IMG/VR virus record: IMGVR_UViG_3300042914_003083
Span: 1-24,695 of that record
DNA from: a virus
Length of the DNA: 24,695 nucleotides
Direction: 5' to 3' (one strand)
A program made the position numbers and the translations under genes. The notes under the pieces are model-generated. The model made no database searches and was not told where the DNA came from. It saw only the letters and a program-made list of their open reading frames with translations. Each line of letters begins with the position of its first letter. The first letter of the stretch is position 1. Positions 7,104 through 17,312 of the stretch are shown in pieces.

Positions 7104-10100
7104 TATGTTCCTGATGCACCCGACGTTCCCGAAGTTCCCGATGAACCAGATGTTCCTGAAGTTCCTGTAACGGGTTCCGATTCTATTGTCTGAATTGAAT
7201 TCGCTAGTAAACCATAATCTCCAGCCTCAGGGTTTGTTCCGTAACCTTCAACTACCCCGCTATAAATAGTAGGCGTTACTGATAAATCATCAAATTCTTT
7301 AAAGTAGTTTACCCTTTCAGTTCGCCCATTAACTGGTTGTAGTCCTGATTCGATATTATTTCCAGTCTCACTATCATCATACAATGAATACATAATTCCA
7401 CGGAATTCTGGTCTGTAAACACCGACTGGTACAAATGAAACATTCACTTGAATATGTTTTGGTAATTGTAAAACCCCAGGATTACTTCTTTCTCTTGTAA
7501 CCGTTCCCGTTTCACTTGATAAATTCATATCTTCTGGCATTTTTGCAGTTTCCCATGTTGTTTGTTGATTATCAAACGTATATGAAAGTGAAGAAATATA
7601 ACCAGGCATCTTACGATATAAATGACCAATGTTTAGTCGTATCATCGGCCCTCTCATAAGACCACTCTTTAAATATTCAGGTGCAGTCCATGATGCAAGA
7701 TAGTTTAACTTCCTCCAAGAAGCTTTCATTTCATCCCTCGAACCGATATGAACTGTAAATCCAAACGAAATCTCTCGTTCATATCCTTGATATGTGTAAA
7801 GTGGGTCTGCACGTCCCATATACTTTACAGCGTTCCATGATGGATTATGGTTATCGGTTATGTTATCAAATGTTGCACGAAATACTATAACTTCAGCAGG
7901 GCAATTGCCATGACCACTCAATACAAGACTTGAAAAATAAAATTCAACCAAATCATCTTTTCCTGGAATACCATCCGTGTAACCTGATTTTTCATAGACA
8001 AGATTTGTGTTGATATTGAAATTCGCTCTCTTGTAATCAATAATATTTATCCTATCTCCTCTAAATTTTTGTTTTTCACCATTTATGGTTTTTTCGGAAG
8101 CAACCGCGTAATCTCTAAATACACTATCTCCAGAATTAAAAATTTCTTTTTTAGCAAATTTTTTGTATTCTATGGTGTTAATATATGGTTGATTTCTTTG
8201 AGCACCTGGCTCACCCTGTTCACCAAATCCATATCTGTCTGTTAGGTTACGAGTATCAAATCTAGCTTGATCTGGATCTGTAATAAATGAAACCGTAGAA
8301 TCATCGAGATTTATACCAGCACGAAAATCATTGAACAAACTACTACGTCTTCTGTCATTTCGTTTCAATTTATCGTAGTTTGAAACACGATACTTCTTGA
8401 TAGGGTTTGAATCATAATCTATAATTTGATCCGATGGTCCTTCTGATAATTCGATACCTTGGCGGAAGACACTGGTGTCTCTTTTTGATTCAAATCTATC
8501 TTGTTCTAAATCATATTTTGGATTAAATGGGTTTAGTTTTTTTATTATATTTTTTGTCTGTGATTGTATGTATATTTCGTCATTAAAATTTTGTGAAGAA
8601 TTTTCATCTTTAGGTCCATTCAAAATATAAGCGAGTGCTTTTATTATACCAAATGCAGTTCCACCATATTTACGTTGTTGGGATTTCAATTCATCAGCAT
8701 AAGTAGTTTCATTGATTGCACCGTAAAATGTATCTCGTTTTGCAGAATCTAAATATTGTGGTTGTGTTTGAGATAAAACATTCAATACTGATGCAGCTGT
8801 TATCGGACCGGAAAAAAATGATTTTTCTAACGTTGGTGATGTTGTATAGTTTGTTAAATATGGATGGCCAGCTCGACGTATAACTGTTCCACCGATTCCA
8901 AAATAAGATTGGGCACCACCAAATGTGCTGGATATTCTGGAAATAGAAGAAATCCCAGCTAATTCCTTAATTCTTTGAGTTGCCGATGTTCCTTGTCCCG
9001 GTTTCGTTGGTTTGAATGAGTTTGGTAAAAGTTCTTTCATCAGACCAATCAATCTATTGTAACCACCAGGGTCTCTATTTGCATCATTAGGAGTTCCTAA
9101 CTTTTCAAATGATTTATATTCAGGGTTTGATAACTGAAGATTTGTCTCTCTATTAAATGTTGACTTTTCATACTTGTTTAAAAAGTCAGAGTCAAATGGA
9201 AACAACCCATGTCTTGCTAAATGTACACCAGCTCTTGCCGTTGCAACATTTGCCAACATTGTTAATGGATTGTAAATCAAAGTCGATGATACTCCAAACA
9301 ATCCACTTGTTGGGGTTTTTGGGTCAACATCAACAGCGGGATTCATTGCCTGCAACCCAAGTTGTCTTATATTGAATAAACCACCCTTTATACTAGCAGT
9401 CCACTTTCCAAGACGAACTACATCCATTGCAATACGTTCTGCCTGAGTGACAATACCACCTCTAACTATACCATCGTCAAATGTCACACCAAATCCCCAA
9501 CGTTGATTTTCAACTTCACCAACTCGTTGAATACCACGAACAACGAATGGTTGATTGAAAACTGCAATTTCTTTGTTTACAGATTCATCTTGAAGTTTAT
9601 ATTTTGAGTATTGCTTATCTAACTCCGACGGAGACCGTCTTGTATTCGCCCATTTTGTTAGATAACCAAGACCATCGGTTGAATCCTTTGCCAATTTCTC
9701 ATACTTGCGGAAATATGTGCTTCCATACCCTTCACTCTTTACTTTCATCCATGGCACTTGATTTCCAAGTGTTGCAGTTCCTGTATTAGTCCCATCTGAC
9801 CAAAATATACCACCGAGAGTTTTCGGTGCATATTTTCCAACATCATCTGTTGTTCTTTGTCTTTTTACCTTTTCACGATTACCTTCAATCCCGAATCGTA
9901 TATCAGCAACATCATCCGGCGTAAGTCTTGGGTCTAATAATGGATAAAGTGATGAATTTGGATTGTTCATTTGAACCAAAAATCCAGAACGTTCCATTGG
10001 ATTAAAACCAAAAAACTTTGTATATGGAACTTTTTTGATTGATGATAGATTATCTGCGGTTGCAATTGAAAATCTAGACCATTCATCTGATAGTTTTGAT

Positions 10101-13100
10101 GAAGATACGTCATCAAACAATTTAGTGAATCCACTTATTGCATTTGGATTATTACCGGGAACTTTGAAGAAGTCCACTTCAGGTGCGTCTTGTTTAGAAC
10201 CATTCCAAGTGAATCTACTTGTTTCTTTTTTGTAGTATGATTCCAATGGTGCAATAAGAGTTTTGAATCCAAGTGCAGGTGTATTTTGAAGATAATCCAC
10301 ATTTGGAGCATCTTGACGTGTTCCCTTAAAAGAGAATCTCGATATATCAGGCTTGAATTCTGTTGAAAGTGATTCAACTAATTTCGTGAATCCCTTGTTT
10401 ACATCATTTTGGAAGTAATCAACAGTAGTTGCTTCCGATCTACTTCCTTTGAATGTAAATCTACTTATATCTTGTACATACTTTGTTTCAAGTGGTGCAA
10501 CTTTCAAATTGAATCCATCTGCCGATGTATTTGATAAGAAATCGACCGGAGTTGGGAGTGTTCCCTTGAATGTAAATTTTGAAACATCCTTTTTGAATTT
10601 ACTATCAAGTAAAGGTGTTTTGTTTATAAATCCGGTTTGATGTGTATCATCAAGGAAGTTTACTTCTTTTGGCAATGTACCTTTGAATGTATATTCGCTA
10701 CTTTCCTTCACATAATCCGTTTGTAACTTTTGTACAAACGAAGTGAATCCCTTTCCATTTGTATTTGGAAAGAAGTTTGTTGTTGGAGCATTCTTACTAT
10801 TACCGTCAAAATCGAATCTCGAAGAGTCTTTGACATAACGAGTGGCGAGTGCCTGTGGAAACTTCTCAAATCCCTTTGACGTATTATTCTTTGTTATATC
10901 AAAGAAATCAGTTTCAGGTGCAGATTGTCCACTTCCATCAAAATCAAATCTAGAAGAGTCCTTTATGTACTTGGTATCATAGATTTGGGCAAACTTCTGA
11001 AATCCTTTTGTTGTAAATTGACCATTTAGATCAAAGTAATTTACTTCTGGTGCATCACCACGGTTTCCGTCAAAATCAAATAATGAAGAGTCTTTGATAA
11101 ACTTCGAATCATATTTTTGAGCTAAACGATGAAATCCTGTTGTTTGATGTTGTTTGTTTAGGTCAAAGAAGTTTGTTTCAGGTGAATCAGTTCTTGTGCC
11201 TGACCAATCAAATTCAGAAGCATCTTGTATGTATTTTGAATCGTGCAATCCAGCAAATTTGTGAAATCCTGAAGTTGTTGTCTTTACCATCAAATCAAAG
11301 TAATTTACTTCTGGTGCATTCTGACGTATTCCATCCCAATCAAATCCAGATGAGTCTGGAATATATTTTGACTCGTATAACTGTGGGAATTTACTAAATC
11401 CAGCAGTTGTATTTTTTCCAGTTATATCAAAGTAATTCACTTCAGGTGAATCTTGACGTTTTCCATCCCAATCGAAATTAGAAGAATCAGCAATATACTT
11501 TGAATCGTATTGTTGCATGAATTTTGTAAATCCATGAGTTGTTGATTTATCGTTCAAATCAAAGTAGTTTACTTCAGGTGAATCACCGCGGTTTCCTTTC
11601 CATGAAAAGACTGATGAATCTGGAATATACTTTGAATCAAAAGTTGTTACAAACTTTGTAAAACCATCAGTAGTTGATTTTCCGTTCAAATCAAAATAAT
11701 TTACAACAGGAACTTCTTGTGAATTTCCTTTGAATGTAAATTGTGATGAATCTACTTTATAGTCAGATTGATATAATGTTGAGAAAGTTTTGAAGCCTTC
11801 CGATGTAAATTGTTTTGTTTCATCAAAGAAATTCGTTGATTCTATCTTGGAAAATCCGTAAATAGAAGATTCTGTTTCATACTTTGTTTCACCAATCTGA
11901 GAAAACTTTGTGAACCCTTTACCATTGATGTCTGTAATGAAATTGGTAGTTGGTGCAGAATCTCGTTTACCTGACCAACCAAATTCAGACTCACCTTTGT
12001 ATAGAGTCTGTCCTTTTTGTTGTTTTACAACAAATCCTTTTGCATTGGTATCTGGGAAGAAGTTTACTGATTGTGTACCTATAACAGAGAACTTTGATTT
12101 ATTCGGATTTTCATTTCTACCACTTGGATTTGTTTTTGTAACAACATCAAGATTGAGTTTACTGTTATCTTCGGTTTGTTGAGATTCGCCAGTATAACGG
12201 GCAACATCGACTTCTCTTGGTAATTCAAATCCTTCCAATTTTGAAATTGGTATAAAACGAAGTGGTAAGCCATCAAGATTCAAACGACTATTGTCTTCTG
12301 TTTGAATTGTTGTATTGTCAAACCTAAAAACCTTTGTCTTTGGGTCTGTTACAAATCCGTCTTGTTTTATATCTGTAATGATTGTTGGTGTCTCTTTCGC
12401 ACGTTCATATGTAAGAACATTGACATCAAGTACCGTTTTTGGGTCTGTGATATTGTTTATCGGAGAAATCAAATCCTTTGATATTTTTACCGATTGTTTT
12501 GTTCTATCAAATGTTTGTGGTTTAGCAACAATTTCAATATCTGGATTTACAACATTATCCACTTCATCATTTGGGTTTGGTTTTATCGTAGGACTTGTTT
12601 TTGTTCTATCAAATGTTTGAGGTGAAGGGATTATATCAACATTTGGATTTGTTATGTTGTTTGTTGCTTCATCTTTACCGACGGTAATTTTCGTAGGAGA
12701 TGTTGTATTATACGTCCCTTGTTCTTGTCCATTTACACGAACATTTGATTTCGTATTATATGTCCCTTGTTGCTGAATTGTAACCTTCACATCAGATATA
12801 TTATTGTTTGTTCCCTGTGGTTGCTTTATAGTCAATATATTTGACTTTGTAAGTTTGCTAGAGAACTCTGTTACATTCACCCCACCAAACTTTTCTGAAA
12901 TCATTTGGGTTGGAATAAATGTTCTTTCTTGTCCATCATACTGTTCGTTTATACGAGAGTATTTTGACACAGAATTTATAAGTAGATTCTGTTGTGCAAA
13001 CTTTCGTATGTCATCTAATTTTGTTGAATCTAATTTACTTTCTAATTGTTTTGTTTCCACCTTTTTTATAGTTGGTGAAAATTGAGATAACTTCGCCGTT

Positions 13101-13225
13101 ATAGGTTGAACGGTTGCGAAGTTCTTATTATTCGTTGCCTTTGATGCCTCTGGTGTATTTTTTGGTTCACGAGAAACTTCAGAACGAAATTTAGAAAGGT
13201 CTGATGATAAATCTACTAATGCCAT
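7103..13225 (-). CDS. giant tail/baseplate protein with ~16 tandem repeats
   Basis: A 2040-aa protein between tape measure and LysM/hub genes. Residues 1-385 are polar and partly repetitive (QGTYNT, QTFDRTK and QTEDNS each occur two or more times). Residues about 387-1055 hold about 16 tandem units of 37-44 residues with consensus NYFDLNG-TT-GF-KF, SKYI-DSS-F-F-G, APEV. Residues about 1100-1700 form a larger unrecognised region (GGIFWSDGTNTGTATLG, then several Gly/aromatic segments). Residues about 1740-1960 (YTYQGYEREISFGFTVHIGS, WRKLNYLAS, GPMIRLNIGHLY, ISSLSYTFDNQQTTWE) look like a baseplate or tube-initiator domain. The end is a GTSG-type low-complexity tail. A role in tube initiation or baseplate periphery is inferred from position. 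The start has GGGTAAC and an ATATTTAT motif 19 bases upstream. Confidence 0.8.
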   Translation of the reverse strand: MALVDLSSDLSKFRSEVSREPKNTPEASKATNNKNFATVQPITAKLSQFSPTIKKVETKQLESKLDSTKLDDIRKFAQQNLLINSVSKYSRINEQYDGQERTFIPTQMISEKFGGVNVTEFSSKLTKSNILTIKQPQGTNNNISDVKVTIQQQGTYNTKSNVRVNGQEQGTYNTTSPTKITVGKDEATNNITNPNVDIIPSPQTFDRTKTSPTIKPNPNDEVDNVVNPDIEIVAKPQTFDRTKQSVKISKDLISPINNITDPKTVLDVNVLTYERAKETPTIITDIKQDGFVTDPKTKVFRFDNTTIQTEDNSRLNLDGLPLRFIPISKLEGFELPREVDVARYTGESQQTEDNSKLNLDVVTKTNPSGRNENPNKSKFSVIGTQSVNFFPDTNAKGFVVKQQKGQTLYKGESEFGWSGKRDSAPTTNFITDINGKGFTKFSQIGETKYETESSIYGFSKIESTNFFDETKQFTSEGFKTFSTLYQSDYKVDSSQFTFKGNSQEVPVVNYFDLNGKSTTDGFTKFVTTFDSKYIPDSSVFSWKGNRGDSPEVNYFDLNDKSTTHGFTKFMQQYDSKYIADSSNFDWDGKRQDSPEVNYFDITGKNTTAGFSKFPQLYESKYIPDSSGFDWDGIRQNAPEVNYFDLMVKTTTSGFHKFAGLHDSKYIQDASEFDWSGTRTDSPETNFFDLNKQHQTTGFHRLAQKYDSKFIKDSSLFDFDGNRGDAPEVNYFDLNGQFTTKGFQKFAQIYDTKYIKDSSRFDFDGSGQSAPETDFFDITKNNTSKGFEKFPQALATRYVKDSSRFDFDGNSKNAPTTNFFPNTNGKGFTSFVQKLQTDYVKESSEYTFKGTLPKEVNFLDDTHQTGFINKTPLLDSKFKKDVSKFTFKGTLPTPVDFLSNTSADGFNLKVAPLETKYVQDISRFTFKGSRSEATTVDYFQNDVNKGFTKLVESLSTEFKPDISRFSFKGTRQDAPNVDYLQNTPALGFKTLIAPLESYYKKETSRFTWNGSKQDAPEVDFFKVPGNNPNAISGFTKLFDDVSSSKLSDEWSRFSIATADNLSSIKKVPYTKFFGFNPMERSGFLVQMNNPNSSLYPLLDPRLTPDDVADIRFGIEGNREKVKRQRTTDDVGKYAPKTLGGIFWSDGTNTGTATLGNQVPWMKVKSEGYGSTYFRKYEKLAKDSTDGLGYLTKWANTRRSPSELDKQYSKYKLQDESVNKEIAVFNQPFVVRGIQRVGEVENQRWGFGVTFDDGIVRGGIVTQAERIAMDVVRLGKWTASIKGGLFNIRQLGLQAMNPAVDVDPKTPTSGLFGVSSTLIYNPLTMLANVATARAGVHLARHGLFPFDSDFLNKYEKSTFNRETNLQLSNPEYKSFEKLGTPNDANRDPGGYNRLIGLMKELLPNSFKPTKPGQGTSATQRIKELAGISSISRISSTFGGAQSYFGIGGTVIRRAGHPYLTNYTTSPTLEKSFFSGPITAASVLNVLSQTQPQYLDSAKRDTFYGAINETTYADELKSQQRKYGGTAFGIIKALAYILNGPKDENSSQNFNDEIYIQSQTKNIIKKLNPFNPKYDLEQDRFESKRDTSVFRQGIELSEGPSDQIIDYDSNPIKKYRVSNYDKLKRNDRRRSSLFNDFRAGINLDDSTVSFITDPDQARFDTRNLTDRYGFGEQGEPGAQRNQPYINTIEYKKFAKKEIFNSGDSVFRDYAVASEKTINGEKQKFRGDRINIIDYKRANFNINTNLVYEKSGYTDGIPGKDDLVEFYFSSLVLSGHGNCPAEVIVFRATFDNITDNHNPSWNAVKYMGRADPLYTYQGYEREISFGFTVHIGSRDEMKASWRKLNYLASWTAPEYLKSGLMRGPMIRLNIGHLYRKMPGYISSLSYTFDNQQTTWETAKMPEDMNLSSETGTVTRERSNPGVLQLPKHIQVNVSFVPVGVYRPEFRGIMYSLYDDSETGNNIESGLQPVNGRTERVNYFKEFDDLSVTPTIYSGVVEGYGTNPEAGDYGLLANSIQTIESEPVTGTSGTSGSSGTSGTSGASGT
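10060..12067 (-). repeat. tandem ~42-residue protein repeats in the giant tail protein
   Basis: About 16 successive units were aligned by eye. The best conserved (units 4-10) are 44 residues long, a 132-base period, with invariant-type positions: paired aromatics at the start, GF in the middle, SKY or similar, DSS-F, then an aromatic-Gly. Units at both ends are shorter and more diverged (37-41 residues), while the central ones are close relatives, a pattern expected from internal duplication. Confidence 0.85.
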
Positions 13226-13244
13226 TTGTTACCCATTGTTTAGT

Positions 13245-13252
13245 ATAAATAT
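13245..13252 (-). promoter_or_regulatory. candidate promoter motif ATATTTAT before the giant repeat gene
   Basis: Exact 8-mer on the coding strand, 19 bases before the ATG at 13225, in the 43-base gap after the tape measure gene. Confidence 0.4.
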
Positions 13253-13268
13253 CATCATATCAAGGTTA

Positions 13269-16200
13269 TTAGATTGTTTTACCATATGTACCCTGACGCA
13301 TGGTTCCTGTATATGCCTTCTTGAAGTTTAGCTCTGTTTTTATTTCTTCAACAAACTTCTCACCAAACTTGATAATAGTTGGTTGATTTGCAGCTTGTGA
13401 TATAACGGATATAAGTGTATCGAGTTTTTTCTCAACATTTGCCATATTCGTACCACCACCACCAGCGGCGACTGCAACATTACCACCACCAGCGCCTGCC
13501 GTTACAGGTTGTGTAGATTGTTGTTCAGAAGAACCAAATAAATTACCAACGAGGTTAGTAACTGCGTTCATTCCCGTAGTTGCCAAATCAGATATTGCCG
13601 CAGATGTTTGTGCTGACTTTATCTTTTCTATTTTTTCAACAAGTTGGTCAACTTTGTCAAGATTTATACCGGCCATAGTTGATGAAAATGTCATCATTGC
13701 TTGTCCGAGTTTATCTATTGCCATAGCAACAGATAAAAGACCTTTTGAATCTATTGATGCAAATCGATTGAATTTATCTACGGGGTCTCCTCCAAAGAAT
13801 TTACCAAGTGCATCTCCAAGTCCACCGATAAAACTACCACCACCGAATGCGGCTAATGCACCAGCAATAGCATAGATTCCCATTGCAGCCTTTATCATTT
13901 TACTACCGTCAATATCTTGTAGTCTAATGACAGATGTTGTTATTGTTTCAATTACCTTTGCAATGGCCTCACCAACTGTCTTTATTACCCCACCAATACC
14001 GTCAAAAAATGCCTTTATACCAGGTGCTGCTGCACCAATTCCTTCGCCAAGAAGTTTGAAAGCATAGCCAAGTCCAATCATTGCAAGAGTAAATACCCCG
14101 ATACCCAATATTAGTGTTGGATTAACCAGAGCACGCATTGGTTTGAAGAATTCAACTACCGACTCACCCAACATTTTCATTATACTTGGTAATCTTTTGA
14201 CCGAACTTTCAATTTGAGCAAGCCCCCAAATTGCAGCTGTCAATACACCAATAGAGGCCGCGGCAACTCCAATATCTTCGATGTCTATGTTTTTGAAAAG
14301 TTGTAATGATAATCCTAATACACCGAGAGCAGCTGCAACTATAACCATGGCGGCCGCACCCTCTATAAGATCACCTTTTATTTTTGAAATGGCCAAAAGT
14401 GCCGCAGTCAACCCTATCAGAGCCAATGCAGCTTTTCCCATATCCTCTTTGTTTACATTTGCAAATTCTTGAAGTGCTTTTGCAGTTACCCATAGTGCCG
14501 CGGCAACAACAAGTAGTGCAGCTGCACCTTCTAATAATTTACGAGTGTCTAACTTTTCAAAGAATCCTGATATGCCGCCGCCTTTCTTTGAAGAGCCAAC
14601 ATCGGTTGATGCTAGTTCTTCCACATTTTCTGTTAGATTTTTTGTACCAACCTTACCAACAGCATCACTTGCTTTACCTCCAACTCCCTCGGCGGCGTCA
14701 GATACTTGTGATGTCAAGTCGCCGGCCTGTTCTGTAAGACCTTTCATTGCGTCAGAACCGGGTCCTTTTATCATATCAAAGAATCCAGTGATTCCATCTT
14801 TTAGACCACCGATTGTATTCTTCACCATAGAAAAACCATCTACGAGCTTTTTACCAACCCATACAGTCGCAATTATTCCTAATAGTGCACCAATCGTCAT
14901 CAATACAGGTTCTAATGCCTTTGTATTATCAAGAACTGTTAGAAGTTTATCGGCCATTTCTATTAACGGCGTCACTAATTTTGCCATTTTTTCTTGAAGT
15001 TTGGTTACCGCATCTGCAAGTTTCTTTTTCGTTTCTTCTGATTCTTTTTCTTTTGCTAAGTTTCTAACATAGTCTTTGTATTGTTGATTTCCACCTTTTG
15101 CCAATTCTTTATTCAATTCCTCTGCGTTCATTTCCTGAAGTTCTGTCATTTTTGCTTGGTCGATTCCAAGATTCTTCAGATTCTCTGCATTTGTCAGCAT
15201 TTTTACCATATCCTCCCTCGTCTTACCGAGAGCTTTAGCCATTGCATCCTGAGCAAGAACATTCATTCCTTGATATTCTTTTAGAGAACCAGCTTGATTT
15301 AGTATTTCATCTTGAAGTTTTGCAGTATCTCCTTGTAGGGCATATTGACGTGCCATATCCAAGTTAATATTCTTACCAGTCAAAACTCTAGCTTCCATTT
15401 CTTTCCCAAGAGAATCTTCTATTTCAAGCATTCCCATACCAATATTTTGAACTTCTTGAAGAGTTGTTCCTAATAACTTTGCTTTTGATGCGGCTTTTAT
15501 AAGTTCTTGAGTGCTTCCTTTGAAGCTAGCGGCAACTTGTGGTGGAATCTTTGCCAATGTTTTCAAAGATTCTTTACTTGTCATCAACCCTTTGTTTAGA
15601 GTTGATGCTTCCGCAGTAAGTTGACCCATACTCTTACCTGACATAGCTGCCAGATCTTGAATATTTTTGATTTCATCGGCACCGAGACCAAATTCTTTAC
15701 TGAGGACGGTCGAATCTTTTACAAGTTGTTTTACTTTTTCATCACCCGCGGCAAATTTAGAAGCAAGATCCATTCCACCCATTACTTCCTCTGCCGTTTT
15801 GAGACCTTCTGCAACTTCTTTTGAGTTGATACCCACAAGTTTCATTTCGCCAGCAAGGTCTGTTGCAGCATGATGAATTTCCATCGCTTCGTGTTTTGAT
15901 ACTCCCAAGTCTTTACCAAGTTGTGAAACTTCTTCATCAACTTTACTGAATGAGTCAACCAGAAAACCGACGAGTGAAATCAAGACACCAACACCTAATG
16001 CTTTCATAAACATTGGTGCCATATTAGTTAAACCTTTTAGACCAGCACCAGCTGCTTTTAGTCCACCAGCTAAACCTTTTTCCCCCCTCACCGCATTAGT
16101 TACTTCTAATATAGTTTTACCCAATTTGTCTTTCATTTCACCTTTTAGCTTGTCAAGGTCGAAATAAGATCTTATCCCACCTTTCAAATCCAATTCTGCA

Positions 16201-17045
16201 AATTTATTGAAAGTATTTAGTGTTTTTGCCGCCTGTTCTGACATTTTTTTCATTTGTTCATTTTGAGATTCCAAAGTATCTAATGCCGCTTGTTGTTGTT
16301 TTACCAAAGCAATAGCTTGTTCTTTCTCAATTTCTGTCATTCCAGAATTTTCATCTTGGAGTTCGGCCAATTTTCTTTCTAATAATAGCTTCTGTCTACT
16401 CAAATCCACTTCTTGATACTTACCATTTGCCGCATCATCTATTTGAGAAAGTATATCTTTTTCCAATGATGATATATCGGATGTTATGTTTTTACCGTCT
16501 TCCAATTCTCGAACATAATCATTTGTTAAGAATTTTTGACTCTTCATTATTAATTCTGATTGTGCGAGTATGTTTGACTGCTGTTCTAATAATTTGTTTG
16601 CACCACTAGCTTCTTTTGCAAATCCAGCGGCATTGGAACTAATCTTATTCATCAAATCTTGAGAAAGACTTAGATCTCTATTTGTTTGTCTTTTTAGATC
16701 GAGTAATCTTTTTTCAGCTTTTTCAGATTTATCAAATCTCTTCTCGGCTTCTTCTTCTAATTTTGTTTTTTCTTGTTGTAGTTTTTTTAGTTCTTTTTGA
16801 TTTTTTACAGATTTCTCTTCTAAATCAATAAGTTTTTTTTCCGATATTTCAATTGATGTTTGCAACTTTGCAATTTCTTCCTTATTAGATACGGAATCCT
16901 TTTCCAATTGGTTAAGTTTTTCCTGTTTCTTTATAAGTTCCGATGCAGTTTTTGATGCCTGTTCACGTATATCTCTCCCCTTCCGAAGAGCTTGTGATTC
17001 CTTTTCGGCTATTTCTGCAAGTTTTTTGGTATCTTGTTCTGCCAT
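13269..17045 (-). CDS. tail tape measure protein
   Basis: This 1258-aa protein has the classic tape-measure layout. A long charged coiled coil occupies about residues 1-290 (many E/K/Q heptads such as KKLIDLEEKSVKNQKELKKL). Hydrophobic Gly/Ala-rich segments follow at about 345-365 (ALGVGVLISLVGFLV), 715-740, 835-860, 900-920 and 980-1000, then a Gly-rich linker near 1195-1215 and a small C-terminal domain (FGEKFVEEIKTELNFKKAY). In the virion it runs down the lumen of the tube, sets tail length and is ejected at infection; the hydrophobic stretches could enter the host membrane. Position after the chaperone-like genes and before baseplate genes fits. It starts ten bases after the 78-aa gene with only a weak Shine-Dalgarno (AAGAT), so coupling is likely. 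By the usual 1.5 Angstrom per residue, the tail would be roughly 190 nm. Confidence 0.9.
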   Translation of the reverse strand: MAEQDTKKLAEIAEKESQALRKGRDIREQASKTASELIKKQEKLNQLEKDSVSNKEEIAKLQTSIEISEKKLIDLEEKSVKNQKELKKLQQEKTKLEEEAEKRFDKSEKAEKRLLDLKRQTNRDLSLSQDLMNKISSNAAGFAKEASGANKLLEQQSNILAQSELIMKSQKFLTNDYVRELEDGKNITSDISSLEKDILSQIDDAANGKYQEVDLSRQKLLLERKLAELQDENSGMTEIEKEQAIALVKQQQAALDTLESQNEQMKKMSEQAAKTLNTFNKFAELDLKGGIRSYFDLDKLKGEMKDKLGKTILEVTNAVRGEKGLAGGLKAAGAGLKGLTNMAPMFMKALGVGVLISLVGFLVDSFSKVDEEVSQLGKDLGVSKHEAMEIHHAATDLAGEMKLVGINSKEVAEGLKTAEEVMGGMDLASKFAAGDEKVKQLVKDSTVLSKEFGLGADEIKNIQDLAAMSGKSMGQLTAEASTLNKGLMTSKESLKTLAKIPPQVAASFKGSTQELIKAASKAKLLGTTLQEVQNIGMGMLEIEDSLGKEMEARVLTGKNINLDMARQYALQGDTAKLQDEILNQAGSLKEYQGMNVLAQDAMAKALGKTREDMVKMLTNAENLKNLGIDQAKMTELQEMNAEELNKELAKGGNQQYKDYVRNLAKEKESEETKKKLADAVTKLQEKMAKLVTPLIEMADKLLTVLDNTKALEPVLMTIGALLGIIATVWVGKKLVDGFSMVKNTIGGLKDGITGFFDMIKGPGSDAMKGLTEQAGDLTSQVSDAAEGVGGKASDAVGKVGTKNLTENVEELASTDVGSSKKGGGISGFFEKLDTRKLLEGAAALLVVAAALWVTAKALQEFANVNKEDMGKAALALIGLTAALLAISKIKGDLIEGAAAMVIVAAALGVLGLSLQLFKNIDIEDIGVAAASIGVLTAAIWGLAQIESSVKRLPSIMKMLGESVVEFFKPMRALVNPTLILGIGVFTLAMIGLGYAFKLLGEGIGAAAPGIKAFFDGIGGVIKTVGEAIAKVIETITTSVIRLQDIDGSKMIKAAMGIYAIAGALAAFGGGSFIGGLGDALGKFFGGDPVDKFNRFASIDSKGLLSVAMAIDKLGQAMMTFSSTMAGINLDKVDQLVEKIEKIKSAQTSAAISDLATTGMNAVTNLVGNLFGSSEQQSTQPVTAGAGGGNVAVAAGGGGTNMANVEKKLDTLISVISQAANQPTIIKFGEKFVEEIKTELNFKKAYTGTMRQGTYGKTI

Positions 17046-17054
17046 ATCTTATGA

Positions 17055-17291
17055 CTATCTCATTAGTCTTTTATATTTTTCTCTGTCTTCCGCCGCTTTC
17101 TTACAGGCATCTGGGTACTTTTTACAATAATCATCAATATTCTTTTGCATCTTATCATACGATGACCACATATCTTCGATTGACTTTACAATAGTCGGAT
17201 TTTTCATGAACGCCTTCTTTAGCTTTGCAGCTTTTCTATTTACTATAAAATTTATTATTATGTCTAATAAATCTTGTTTGAATGATGCCAT
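17055..17291 (-). CDS. small protein upstream of the tape measure gene, 78 aa
   Basis: A helical, basic protein starting MASFKQDLLDIIINFIVNRK, with an amphipathic N-terminal helix and a charged C-terminal helix containing DYCKKYPDACKK. It is preceded by an excellent Shine-Dalgarno (GGAGGAAT) and by a terminator-like hairpin with an embedded ATATTTAT motif, so it may open a new transcript that includes the tape measure gene. I do not recognise the family. Its place directly before the tape measure gene would suit a tail assembly factor, but no motif proves this. Confidence 0.75.
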   Translation of the reverse strand: MASFKQDLLDIIINFIVNRKAAKLKKAFMKNPTIVKSIEDMWSSYDKMQKNIDDYCKKYPDACKKAAEDREKYKRLMR

Positions 17292-17312
17292 CTATTCCTC
17301 CATAAAAAAGTA

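Noticed and set aside
14384-14997. Plus-strand open frames inside the tape measure gene
   Set aside because: Composition is unlike a protein and they lie antisense to a well-supported long gene.
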